Assembly (NCBI RefSeq): GCF_040054535.1
Contig: NC_090780.1
Location: 11,994,501 to 12,058,500 of the forward strand
Reading direction: 5' to 3'
Length of the DNA stretch: 64,000 nucleotides
Source: Antennarius striatus
Taxonomy: Eukaryota > Chordata > Actinopteri > Lophiiformes > Antennariidae
Positions 45,301 through 56,500 of this stretch are shown one piece after another. The position numbers and the translations under genes were made by a program. Position 1 is the first letter of the stretch. Each line of letters begins with the position of its first letter. The notes under the pieces were generated by a model that made no database searches, was not told the origin of the DNA, and saw only the letters and a program-made list of their open reading frames with translations.

Positions 45301-48300
45301 GCAAGACACAAACATCTATGATACATAGTGGGAAACACTAAAACTGAGATTTAAGGGTGCAAGAATAAAGGTCAAACTTACGTTGAGGGATGTTTTCCAG
45401 CATTTTAGCACAAAATGTGGTAGAAGGTTGACAATGTCGCAGAATACACTGGTTGGCAATTACCATAGTTTATTTGATGCCACAACCTAATCAGTATATC
45501 AACTTTCTTACTGGTCCAGAGACTACATAATTTATCAAATTAGTAGCAGATCCATTTTGGTTATGATGGGCATAAATTTAGATTGCCGTTACCCTGAAAC
45601 CCAAGCAGGAGGTCACACGCAAAAATATTTACAACACCGATTAGTGCCAATTCCCAAAACCAGTTTAGTGAGATTAAGCCAGAGCAGCAGAGGTTATAGC
45701 GTGCCAACACAACCAATCTGCAATACTGTATTAATATTTACATTATGTTACAAAAACAAATGTGAACATTGAATTTTTCCTGCGAAAACTGCTGTGGTTG
45801 TCAAAATGTTTATTCTACAACCATATGAAAGTATCTTGTAGGGGAGCTGTGTAGACACTTGAAAACCTCTTCTGTTAAGCTTAGAATAACTACATTAAAA
45901 AAAAGAAAAAAAGCTGTTACTACCATCACATACTTTTAAACACCACCTAACCACAAAGTGCACCCCAGTACTTACAGAGGCCAGTCCTGGCATGGTCTTC
46001 TCCAGATTGAAGAATTCATTGAAGTCAAAGTCTCCAGTCGACTGTTCAGGCAGTACATCAGCGTGAGGAACCTCCTGATCAGCAGAGGACTGCAAACCTA
46101 CACTTTGGTCTCCGGGTTGTCCACCATTGCATTCCACAACTGGTAGCAATAAAAAACAATCATAAGTTTCCCCAAAGTGTTAGCAGTCCCAATCCGTTCA
46201 TTATTTAGCATCACAGTTACGCATCAGATTAAAAGACATTCAGATGGTGGAATTCTGAAGAACAAAGGTTTGACATGCCTTCTTTAATAGACTCTGCTCG
46301 CTTCCTTGACCTCTTTGACTTGCGTTTATCATCTTCCAAGATTTTGTCATCAAATCCTATCAGCTCAATTGTTTCAGACTGACTGGTGGGACCACCAGAG
46401 AACCACTCTGGCTCTTCCTCTGCATAAGAGTCATTTCTTCTCCTTTCACTAAACACACGCTTGTCACCAAAATCTCTCTGTAAAAGGACCAAAATTATAT
46501 TAAAAACACACATTCATTTTTCTTTTCGAGCATAGACATCTGGTTTTGCAAATTCCTTTTTGAGAAGCTTTACTTACATTAGCAGTTCAAGAAATGTCAA
46601 CCCTAACACCTCATCTCAAAGCTAGAGAAAATTGAAAGCAATAAGCACTAACCCTGAATCTTTTATCTTTCAAGTCTCTTTCACGTTCCCTCTCCTTTTC
46701 TGCACGAGCCTCTCTTTCAAATGCCCGAGCAGCAATTATGCGTCCACTGCCAATTCGACGGGACGTTCCCAAACGGAGACTCTCATTCTCCTTATTTTCC
46801 AGAGGGCTGACTGGGCGACGAACATGAGGTGCGAGCGCAGCATTGCCTTGACATCCACCGCCAAAGCTACGTCTCTGCGGGCTCAGAATGACATCCATAT
46901 CGTCTTCCTTTAACCGTTCACGAGGATCTGGATACAATGCAATAAAGGGATTATGTGAGCGCTGAACTTATAGAAAGTGTTTCACAAACCTTTTACCCCC
47001 AATGAACACTACAGGCAAGTAATGTACCTGGGATTCTTCGTTTCAAATGAACTCTATCATCCACGTAGTCCTTCTTAAAACCTTCCACCGGAGAGCTACG
47101 CTCTGAAGTGGGATATAATGAAGCATGCCACTTCTCAGGGTCCCAGACACCATCACTGCATCAAAACAATATAAGAATTTCAGTATTTTTCCTAAACACT
47201 GAAATTTGCAACTAGCAAATAAGGAAATTTGCAACTAGCAAATTTGGATTATCATGATAAATCAGGTTCTCCAACTTAAAATTGTAATGCAGAAAAGTCT
47301 CACTAACACACTACTGTTTGTATTTATTAATAGCAACATATGACTAAATTGCTAGAATTGCATAAATACACTTTTTTTAGTGTATATTACAGACAACTAT
47401 TTCAACTATACTGGAACATTAACTTCTTAAGGAAATGTAACTTGGATGATCTGCTTGATCAGCTGATTTCAAGAACAGCAACAAACTGCTGGCTTAACTT
47501 AATGAGCATCATGCTGGCCTGACAATTCTATTCAAAAATATTTACTTTTAAGGTAATATAAAGCAGTCAGACATGGATTTCTAGCTCTACCTTCCATGTT
47601 GTCAACCTTGTTTTCTTGGTTAGTAAGAGCTTTAGCAACTACAGCATGAAATTAATTCACGTGATTCTGAAAGATACTATATGGTTGCATCTTTACAGTA
47701 GCTACTGGTGTCCCATAACATTCACTGTTAATGGCTTGATTTTCCTCTAAAAAGGGGATAAGGAGATCCCACAAATTTCATTGTCTTCTTTTTTCAGTTG
47801 GCTTGTTTTTGCTAAAAGCTGCTTTTAAATCTTTTCATTTAGACCACATGTTTAAGTACCCAAGCTGTGTTTTTTTCTTTAATCCCTGTGGATAAGTTGG
47901 CAGCCCCTTGCTACCCCTAGGTTTAGCATCTTCAACCATTTATCACCAAATAAACCATCCAATAAATGGATGATGCTCTAAAACACAAGACATAGCTGCC
48001 CCACTTAGTGTAATTTGCATTACACTTACACAGATATAATTCTGGGCTGATTTAAAATGAGTTGTTGTAACAGGTCTGCTGGGCACCAAGTAAAAATAAG
48101 TACTGTATATAAGACATGCAGAAAAAAATAACAGGTTGAATTTAACCCAAGATATATACTTTAATAATCCCAAGGGAAATTCAGTTGACTGATAGGGGAT
48201 CATATCATTTACATATTAGACACCCGAACTAACCCTTATGCCATACGTGAACTAAAATCTCATTTTCAACATCTGAAATATTATTGTGTCATTTTCAATT

Positions 48301-49012
48301 AGTGCTTTCCGTTTTGCTACGATTTAAACAACATTCAAACTTTCATGGAAACTGGGTTGCAAATACAATATAATCCAAAGTATGAAGGCCTGCATCAACT
48401 TGAGACGGCTGCAAATTTAATAGGTATGATAGATGGTGCAAACCTGATGTACATGTTCACCAAATCAGTGCAGTCTGCTGAATCTTAGCTTAGCTTAAAA
48501 GGTAGCATCACTTAAATCATTAAATGAACTTCCTTCTACAAAAGCTGTCAAGTTACTGACAGCTCCTCCAATCGTCTTCCGAGATTCAGAAGCCATTATG
48601 GCATACAGAATGCATGCAGGCCAGTAAACTTGTCAATTGCAATTTAGGAAATATCAACATCTTGTTTTTTAAACTGATCAATGAGTTACAAATTATAATC
48701 TTTAGTGATTCACAACAATTTTCCAAAGGTATATATCATGTATGATGCAAGTTCTTACCTGTCGTATTTTACTGAGAGACACTCTGGTCTTTCATTAGAG
48801 ACTGGTAGTTCTTTAATCTCCAGAAGTTCCTCCTGTATAGTAATTGACAAAGTTATTTGTGCGAAGAAGATCTATTCAAGGACTTCAAACTTAATTTTGT
48901 CAGCAATTCTCACTTTTGTGTATCTGAAAGGAGCTGTGGCAGTAGACTGTAGTTTAACTTGTTCCAGAGGAGCATCACCGTTCTTCTCTTCTACACAAGT
49001 ATCGTTCTCCAT
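36396..49012 (-). CDS. eif4enif1: EIF4ENIF1 (4E-T), eIF4E nuclear import and P-body factor
   Basis: 4E-T binds eIF4E, carries it into the nucleus and, in P-bodies, represses and stores mRNA. Eighteen coding exons, right to left: 48914-49012, 48759-48832, 47028-47155, 46653-46927, 46279-46477, 45976-46139, 45160-45298, 44708-44875, 43567-43838, 42940-43011, 42356-42542, 38769-38854, 38120-38253, 37822-37903, 37583-37706, 37180-37491, 36905-37072 and 36396-36583; 2871 bases, about 956 aa (human 985). The eIF4E-binding motif YTKEELL starts at residue 31 and is split by intron 1. Other conserved blocks are SDGVWDPEKWHASLYP, ILSPQRRSFGGGC, FNEFFNLEK, EDVLGEGHVSASRFSQWF, FMAEHLEKAL, FNKLVSSMKASGTLP, SPSFTPTSVIRKMY and the C-terminal LAKWFGSDVL...PAKVISVDELEF. 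The exon ending at 46279 seems to use a GC donor. Intron 11 (38855-42355) is packed with repeats. Confidence 0.96.
39297..39504. repeat. Long imperfect inverted repeat (about 92-bp arms)
   Basis: Within EIF4ENIF1 intron 11, 39297-39389 and 39411-39504 are near-complements separated by about 21 bases. Matching text is GTCGATCCACTGGACGTT versus AACGTCCAGTGGATCGAC, and GAGTCTTCTTCAGTTCAG versus CTGAACTGAAGAAGACTC. The unit is a common fish interspersed sequence, present here twice head to head. Confidence 0.9.
39780..40240 (+). repeat. SINE-like interspersed repeat
   Basis: ATTTTATTTGTATAGCGCC opens the unit and TTTCCCTTGGGATCATTAAAGTATATATCTATC closes it (39785-40230), the typical retroelement tail. 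The body has CAGGAGGAGGGGGTCTGAAG. Intronic, no coding content. Confidence 0.55.
40560..41159. mobile_element. 600-bp MITE, possibly PIF/Harbinger-type
   Basis: Terminal inverted repeats GCCTTGTTCAGACT (40560) and AGTCTGAACAAGGC (41146-41159) are flanked on both sides by CTG (40557-40559 and 41160-41162), a likely 3-base target duplication. Further copies of CAGACTGCAG-type text occur inside. There is no transposase, so it is non-autonomous. A 3-base duplication fits PIF/Harbinger, but the family is inferred. Confidence 0.7.
41235..41890. repeat. Second copy of the 770-1200 interspersed repeat
   Basis: It begins TTTAAGTTTAAAGTGG with GGGAAATACTGAGGTCAGTC and ends with CCAATATTAATCCATATATAAG and AAGGCGCAC, as at 770-1200. 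The middle is longer here, with an extra piece carrying CCACTGTGGGACAATAAAG. Intronic in EIF4ENIF1. Confidence 0.6.
42315..42349 (-). repeat. SINE/LINE tail next to an EIF4ENIF1 splice donor
   Basis: Directly after the donor of exon 42356-42542 (GTAAGCG on the minus strand) the intron continues as TATTTCCTCCGGGATTAATA and AAGTATCTCTATTAC. This is the 3' tail of fish SINEs, also seen at 43465-43505 and 62634-62665. No element body remains. Confidence 0.7.
43267..43296. repeat. Perfect hairpin, 13-bp arms, 4-nt loop
   Basis: ATTAATGGATAAA, loop TGCT, then TTTATCCATTAAT. It lies in the EIF4ENIF1 intron between exons 42940-43011 and 43567-43838. Confidence 0.9.
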
Positions 49013-50585
49013 GACTGAGTTCAGAAGCTGAACAAATGGCCTCCAAATCACCAATTACCGTTCCTGTTGGAAACAACAAACATTTCTAAATTAGCACGTA
49101 CAACATCACAAGTTCCACTGACTATAGGATAATTTGTATTTACTTTAAGCGTTATCTGTTTCGGGTTATGTTAAACAATGAAGAGGTATTCGTCGGGGTT
49201 ATTCTATCCGCATGAACTTTATATTAATTTTAATATTGTTCATATTAAATTTTTCTGCGGTCTAAAAATACGAACAAAAGACGCAACCAAAATTAAATCA
49301 CAAGTATAAGATACAAATCACGTCGCGTTAAAATGCTTAGAACGTGTTTAACAAACGCTCCCTCACCAATTAGCATGTTAATTGGCAACAGCCTCCAACA
49401 GCTGCAAACAGACAAGTTAATTATAACATACCACGTTGCTTTATTATCAACACGGTTAACACCGCTATTATCAACACATAGCTGTGATGCTCCTTCACCC
49501 CTTTATTGATAAGTTGACCCCCTGTTCGTACGGAATTTCAAGATTTTACGCCAACAATTAGCCCAAATATTGTCAGAGGGTTGGCAAAGCTATGGCTCCA
49601 CACAACTCGTCTGTATATCTTATTCGTGTATTAAAACATGTAAACACAATTGTCCTTTTAAAAAGAGAAGAAAGCAAACTGAGAACTTACTGTTTGAACG
49701 CTGCGTGGAATCCTGGTTTCTAACACCCAAGAAACGGCAGCCCACGTTAGCTAGCTAGCTAGCTAGCTAGCTGCCTAGCGAGTTTGGCTAGTTAGCTAGC
49801 TAGCTGGAGAACTGAGAGAATGCCCACACAACAAAGTACCAGATTTTAGCCGGTTAAGTTGTTGATGTAACTCCAACAAACGCAAAATGTACCGGGGTAA
49901 CGAAGCACAAAAACACAGATTCAAAGTAGAAATTACTTCACACGTGCCTGTGCAATCTCAAATAATTGAATGCTGTCTCTGTTTTTAAGTCGTAGCAGCA
50001 ATTTTCCTCTGATCACCGCTTTAAGAAGGTCCGCGGAAAGCTTACATGGCGCCCAATGCGCCTTTGTATAATTTAAGATATGGACTTTTAAGTCGGGTGT
50101 GTGGCACTCTAATATCCAAATCATACATATATTTATTGTAAAACATTTTAGAATATATACACTGTGAAGAAAAAAGGAAATTTGAGTTTTATAAACATAA
50201 CTTCTAAAAAAAAAAAACCCCAGAAGTTTATAAAGGCAAGAGGATAGGCAGCTTCTTACTTTCGTGGGTTTGCCCGATTTGAATGCAGTGTTAGCCGCCT
50301 ACTGACTTCTTCATATGTAAATGTAAGACCCGCTCTCGCGGATTGTCCAACATACTACATATGGTACGCTATCGTTCTAAATGGGCCCTGTGTACTTTTT
50401 TTTTTAAAAATTCCTACAATATTTGTATGTCTGTGTATCATCAGTGTCAAGTGACTTGGATAAACAAATAAACGTCACTTGGAAACCAAAACAGATTCTA
50501 CAAGTTGATGACTTCGCTTAAATGTGTAATTTGGATGTGATGCCGTTGTTCTTCACTCATGTGCAGTGGTGGACTGAATAATACA
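49013..50585. promoter_or_regulatory. Divergent EIF4ENIF1 / SFI1 promoter region
   Basis: The two genes start head to head about 1.57 kb apart. On the minus strand an acceptor (TTTCCAACAG) at 49064 begins the untranslated part of the first EIF4ENIF1 coding exon. A strong donor (ACA|GTAAGTTC) at 49690 would end an upstream non-coding exon, so EIF4ENIF1 transcription probably starts near 49750-49900. On the plus strand SFI1 probably starts near 50050-50500; TGTGCAG at 50559-50565 may be the acceptor of its first coding exon. Start sites are inference. Confidence 0.55.
49743..49807. repeat. (TAGC)n tetranucleotide repeat
   Basis: GTTAGCTAGCTAGCTAGC runs for about 30 bases, then after a short break (TGCCTAGCGAGTTTGGC) resumes as TAGTTAGCTAGCTAGC. 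TAGC is self-complementary as GCTA, so the tract can fold. It lies within or just before the likely first exon of EIF4ENIF1. Confidence 0.9.
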
Positions 50586-53500
50586 ATGCAACGTAATATC
50601 GGAAAATCGGATTCAGGAAGACGGAGTAATGTCACGAAACAAGTCCATAAAGTTCATAGCAGAAATGTTCCTTACAGAGTTGGATACAGTTGGAACAAAG
50701 GTGGAAAACTCAAGGAATTGAGAACAAGGTACTTAGGCGCTTAGCTTTTCTGTTTTTAAAGTTTTTACTTCAATTAACTTGAATTTATTCCCAATACTGC
50801 AGGCACTTGGCAAGAAAGTTCCTGAAGATATGGATGTACAATACGTTTGGCCGAATTCTGCCTCAGAAAGCCAAGTAAAACATGTTATGTCCTATTGTCA
50901 AATAGAGTCATTAGCATAGTGTACTTTGTTAAATCTTTAACTGTGGAATTCCAGGACTGTTTTAATTGTGTAATTTTATGCCTAGGTTTTTAATAAAAGT
51001 GCATTTCGCATTTCATGTTGTAGGTCCCATTATAAGAGTGTGATTTTGAGACGCACCTTTGATGGATGGAGAGATGAGTGGTGGACCACCAACAGGGAGT
51101 GGAGTCTTACACTGCGTGCAGACTGTCACTACAGGTACACAGTCTGCTTAAATAGCCCATCACAGGCAGCATTTGTGTCGGTTAACCATATTTTTGTGTT
51201 TTTCAGATACTACTTGTGTAACTATGCATTCCATAGTTGGAGAACCTTTCTGTTATTGCAGAGGGGGAAAAAAGGAAAAATGCAACATGCAAAATCTTTT
51301 GGTATGATTTCTTTGCACAAGTGACACTACATCTAACCTTTAACATGTTTTTACTAGATACCACACGCAGCTTTTTTGTCATTAACCACTTTCTTTCTTA
51401 AACCAGCTGACAGGCACAGGATGCGTGGGGTTTGGGAGAGATGGAAACTTTTTGCAGAGATTAGGCGAATGAATAACAGAATGTCTGAATCTGCCCTTGA
51501 ACTGAACAGACTCTCAGTTCTACAGTAAGATTATCATAGTTATAAACCACACACACACATTTAACGCTTAGTGGGTTGATGATTTTAGGAGTCTTGTGTT
51601 TTTCACCCCTGCAGTTCAGTATGGTGCGTGTGGCGGACGAGGCTGCAGCAGCGTCAAGACATATACGCTTTGGAGGATCAACTACTGAAACAGAAGGCAC
51701 TGACCTTACAGAGCAGGGTGATGACATGATTCATTGCCGCCATGACTCATTGACAAAGAAATGTGCAAAGATTACCCATCTCCTTCCATTTTTTTATTTT
51801 AAGTCATTTGTGAACTGCTTTTTTTCACAGGCTTTGCTTCGCTGGAAGGAAATGTACGTAAGTGCTTGCTGCCAGAAAAAGCAGGCAGCCAAAGCTGAAC
51901 TTCACTTTATCGTTAGACTGAAAAGAAAAACAATCTACAGCTGGAAAATCTACTTGTCTCATCTCCAAGCCAAGAAAAAGTTAAAATGTCATTACAACTT
52001 ACCTCTTTTTTCATTTGCTTTAAAACACCAGTTCATTTACACTACACCTGTGTGCCTATTCAAATACTTCACAACTTTAAGCTACAATGCCTTGTTTTTT
52101 TTAGCTGATGCTCAGCGTTTCAACCGTCTCCGAATGGTGATGATATACTGGAATAAATGGAGCTATGCCTTGCGTCACAAACAAAGAGAGGAGAACCATT
52201 TACAAGCTGCTGGTCTTTTAGCCATTCAGATCATCCAGCGCAGAGCACTGGGACGCTGGAAGGCCTGTATCCTGAACATAATGCAAACATTGAGTGTTTT
52301 CATACAACACAGAATCATATGTAATACACTAAAGAATGGCAAAAGCTGACAATAATGAGCACATTGGTTTAATTCTTGAGCTTGTAAAAAAGATATGACA
52401 TTATGCAGACAAAAGGAGGAAAGAAACCGGATTGCAAGTCAACATTCTAATCTTCATCTACTGGTGAGATCCCAAAAATTGAACCAGTTGCTTATGAGTC
52501 GATATATGTGATCATTAAATGTATTGATCTCTGTGTGTTCTTGTTGCAGCGTGCTGGTTTACAAGGATTTTCTCTTAACATCATGTGGAACAAAACACAT
52601 CGGCTGAACAACCACATTGCTGTTCAACATTGTTTTGAAACTGTAACTGAATAGCACTCTGTCATCCAAATACTGTAAGATTAAGTTCTTATATTCTTAT
52701 GAGGTTGTTAAATCTCCTAATTTTCAATGTTCTTGTTTTTCATAGGTGACAAATAAGTATTGGAAAATATGGCAGAACCGTTTGGAAGAGGCTGAAGATG
52801 AGAGTTTCCAACCCTTAAGAGAAATGGCACTGACTAAGCACAGGTTCTGTTATTTAGATTGTCCAGTGGGCAACAGTGTTTCAATGTAGACTGAAAAAAG
52901 CACAAACTGCTTGACGTTGTGGCATTTAGTCACAATTAAGTTGTCACAGATAAGTTGTCACTTGCTTTTGATTTCAATTTTGACTAAGGATGTTTTTTTT
53001 TTTAGGATGTCCCTCTTGAGAAGCTTTTTTCAAGACTGGAGACAGAAGCTTGTTGAACAGAGATGCAAGCAGGTATTTTTAGCATGATTTTGAGAGTGCA
53101 AATCATTTGCATCGATATAATATTATTACTTATATATCAACTTAATACAGCATGAAAATGTGAGGATACTTCTGTTAACTCATTTTAACTTACAAACTTG
53201 GGCGGCACGGTGGTGCAGTGGGTAGTGTTGTCACTGCGCAGCAAGGCAGTTTTGGGTTCAAGTCCCACTCTATGTGAAGTTTGCATGTTCTCCCCGTGTC
53301 TGCGTGGGTTCTCTCTGGGTTCTCACTCTAAAAACATGCGCTTCAGGTTAATTAGCTGGCTTCAAAAAGTCAGTTTTTATGAGTGTGTGCATGCATGTTT
53401 GTCTCTGTGTGGCTCTGCGGTGCACTGACATCGCGTCAGGAGTTTCCCCCGCCTCACTCCCAAGCCAGCTGGAAAAGGCTCCAGCTCCCAGTGGCCAGCT

Positions 53501-56500
53501 ACAGTGGACAAAGCGGAAAAAGATGAATGAACTTACAAACTCAAAAACGCAACTTTCTACAGGTATTGGAACAGCGCGCAGATGTTTGGTTTGCCAAACG
53601 TATATTAACCCAATGTTTGAGTTCATGGGTTGAGTTCACTTTGCAAAGAAGACTCAGTCGACAGAGGAGACACAAGGCAGAAGTCTATGATCAGTGAGTT
53701 ACTACCCAAAGTTTTGCTTGTGCTGGAATGAACTTCGCAACCAAACAGTTTACCTGTTAATTTCTTTGATCATTGTGTTTTTAGGCAACGTCAGTACATG
53801 TGGGTGTTTTACACCTGGTGGGAACAATCAAAGCATCAAAGGGACCAGAGGCTTTCTGAGCAGATGGTATGATAGCTGTAAATGAGAACGCAATCTACTG
53901 CATGTTGTTGATTGAGGGGACAGCTATGTATCAGATACTGACAACTCATTCAATCTAATCAGGCAATTCTACATGAGGAACGACACCATTTGCAGAGAGC
54001 CTGGAGTTCCTGGAGGCAGCGTGCAGAACAGCAGATCAGTGAGACAGAGAAACAAATGGCTTCAGACCATCTGTACCGACACAGACTCCTTTGTAAGACA
54101 GTGATGCAGTGGAAAGACAACAGCACTGAGATAAGAGACAGGTAAGTCAAAGAACGCTCTGATTTAATGTTTGAGTAAAATGGAACACATTTTTAACACA
54201 TTTGCGTTTGCTTTTCAGGAGAAATCGAGATCAGCAGGCTTGTTATCAGGGTGACCTATGCTGCACAAGATGGACAGTGGACAAATGGAAACAGGTGACT
54301 TTGCATTGTTTGATCTGTCCTGATCACAAAACATCTGTTCACGGAACATCAAAAAGTGATCTGACTTAGTATTGTTTTTGAATATAAAGTGACTGACCTA
54401 GTTAGATCTGTCATCTTCTTCTGAGTCGTTTTGTCAGTAGTTCTAGTCGCCTACAGAATGATTGTCAGCAATCATTCTGTAGGCGACTGTTTCCACAATT
54501 CTTCTGAATTGTGGAAGCAGTGTAATTTAAAAGCCCATCAATGAACTGTAAGATAGCCCCATATGTTTTTGTGCAACTTTATTGGTCATATATTTGGGAA
54601 AACCTAGAAAATGTTACCGAGCACACGTTAGATTTATATATTTTGTTTCTGTAAATGTGTTACTCAGTCTTCTGTGTTTGGGCAGTTTGTTCAGAGACAG
54701 CAAGCAAAGAAAAGAAGACTGAAGCAAATGCAGCATCACCATGAAGTTAAACTTCTTAGGCACACGTTTGTGGCCTGGAAGGTGTGTCTGAATTTTGTAA
54801 TCACATATTTGTGTAGATTCCCATTCATCCATGTTAAGGTAATCTTTGAAGGTTGAAGTACAGTTCCTTTGTGTTCAATGATATGTAATTGCATACTCTT
54901 ATAGGTTGAAGCAATACAGATGAAGTTAAACTGATATTGTTTGTCATATTCACAGAAGCACCACCAACTGATCCTGCAGATTTATGGTCATGCAGAGAAA
55001 CTTTGCAGACAACAAGAACAGAATTTTCTCAGGTATTCCTTATGGACGATTATTCCCTTTTTTCTGTGAATTTTGTCAGTGACAGAGACAATAATGAAGG
55101 ACTGTTTTATGATCTTGGAATGGAATATCGACTCATTTGGAATTTACAGTTTTTTATTGTGACTGATCAACGTTTTTACTCTGAATTTTTCTTGATTCTG
55201 AATAATATCTCTCTCCAGGAAGGTTCTGGCCGTCTGGAGGAAGAATGCAGCTCTGCTGACAAAAGTCAGGCTCATGGAGACAAAAGCACACAATCACTTT
55301 AATTACTTCCTTCAATTTAAGGTTATTAAATGTTTAAAATTGTAATTTTTGTCCCTTTGTTGCAGCTTTTACTTACTTCTTTCTGAATCTGTCAAGGTGC
55401 TAGTTGCCTGGAGAAAAGCAACTGCAGATGCAGTGTTGACTCACCACCAACAGAGGGAAGTGGCTCTCACGGCCCAGAGGTCCAGAAATCAAGGTTGAAA
55501 CAGAACTTCAACTGCAGTGCAGTTTATTTTTAGTTTTTAAGTTTTTGTTTTTTTTAAATTGTAATGTATTTCCATTTAGCCTTTCTCCAGTTTTATGTCC
55601 CAGACAGATTAGAGCCAATCAATAGGGATATTGATTTGCTGTATCTCAAAGCTATGACGTCACAAATTTTACCCTACATTTGACAATTTGTAAATTGATG
55701 TTTTCTATGCTTAGTGCGGTTGCTGGAGTCTTTCAGACAATGGAGGAGGCAAAGCAGGGACGTTCAGAGGGATAGGACTTGCATGGAAAAAGCCACATGG
55801 CACCATGAGTCCAAACTTCTTTCTACAGCTTGGAAAGCATGGAATGAGTATCACAATCAGTACCATAGAAATAAGGTTGTAACCTTTTATTAATTTACTG
55901 TTAAAGCCACGGTTCATTTCATACAGTAACTTACTAATAATGTGATTGATTCATAGGTAATGAAACGACAAGCACTCCTCTTGCTGAAGTTGAAGATGTA
56001 CCAGACTTACTTTGAAAGGTGGAAAGTGAAGGTTAGTCTACATTTCACATTATCATAAAGTTTTCTGTACACTTAAATATCACTTGGTACTGAGCATTAC
56101 TAGTCAGTAAGGAAGGTGTATAATGTCCACTGTGGCTCTATACAGGCTCTGAAAAGTTTGAAAACTTAATGCAATATTGAAACAAAGGTTTGTTTTTTTT
56201 TTTTTTTTTCGCTTTAAACATATCTGGACACAAAAATGTTTGGTCGTCTGGATTGTCTTGTCTATTACTTTGGTAGTTCCTCTAGCTACAGTATATGGAA
56301 ATATTAGACACTACATTGGGGCGACCGTGGCTCAGTGGTAGAGCGGGTTGTCCAATAATTCAAGATCGGAGGTTGGATTCCCACTCCCGCCGGGTCATCT
56401 GTTGTTGTGTCCTTGGGCAAGGCACTTTACCTTCCTTGCCTCCAGTGGGGCACTCACTGGTGTGTGATTTTTCCGGTGGTGGTCGGAGGGGCCGTAGGCG

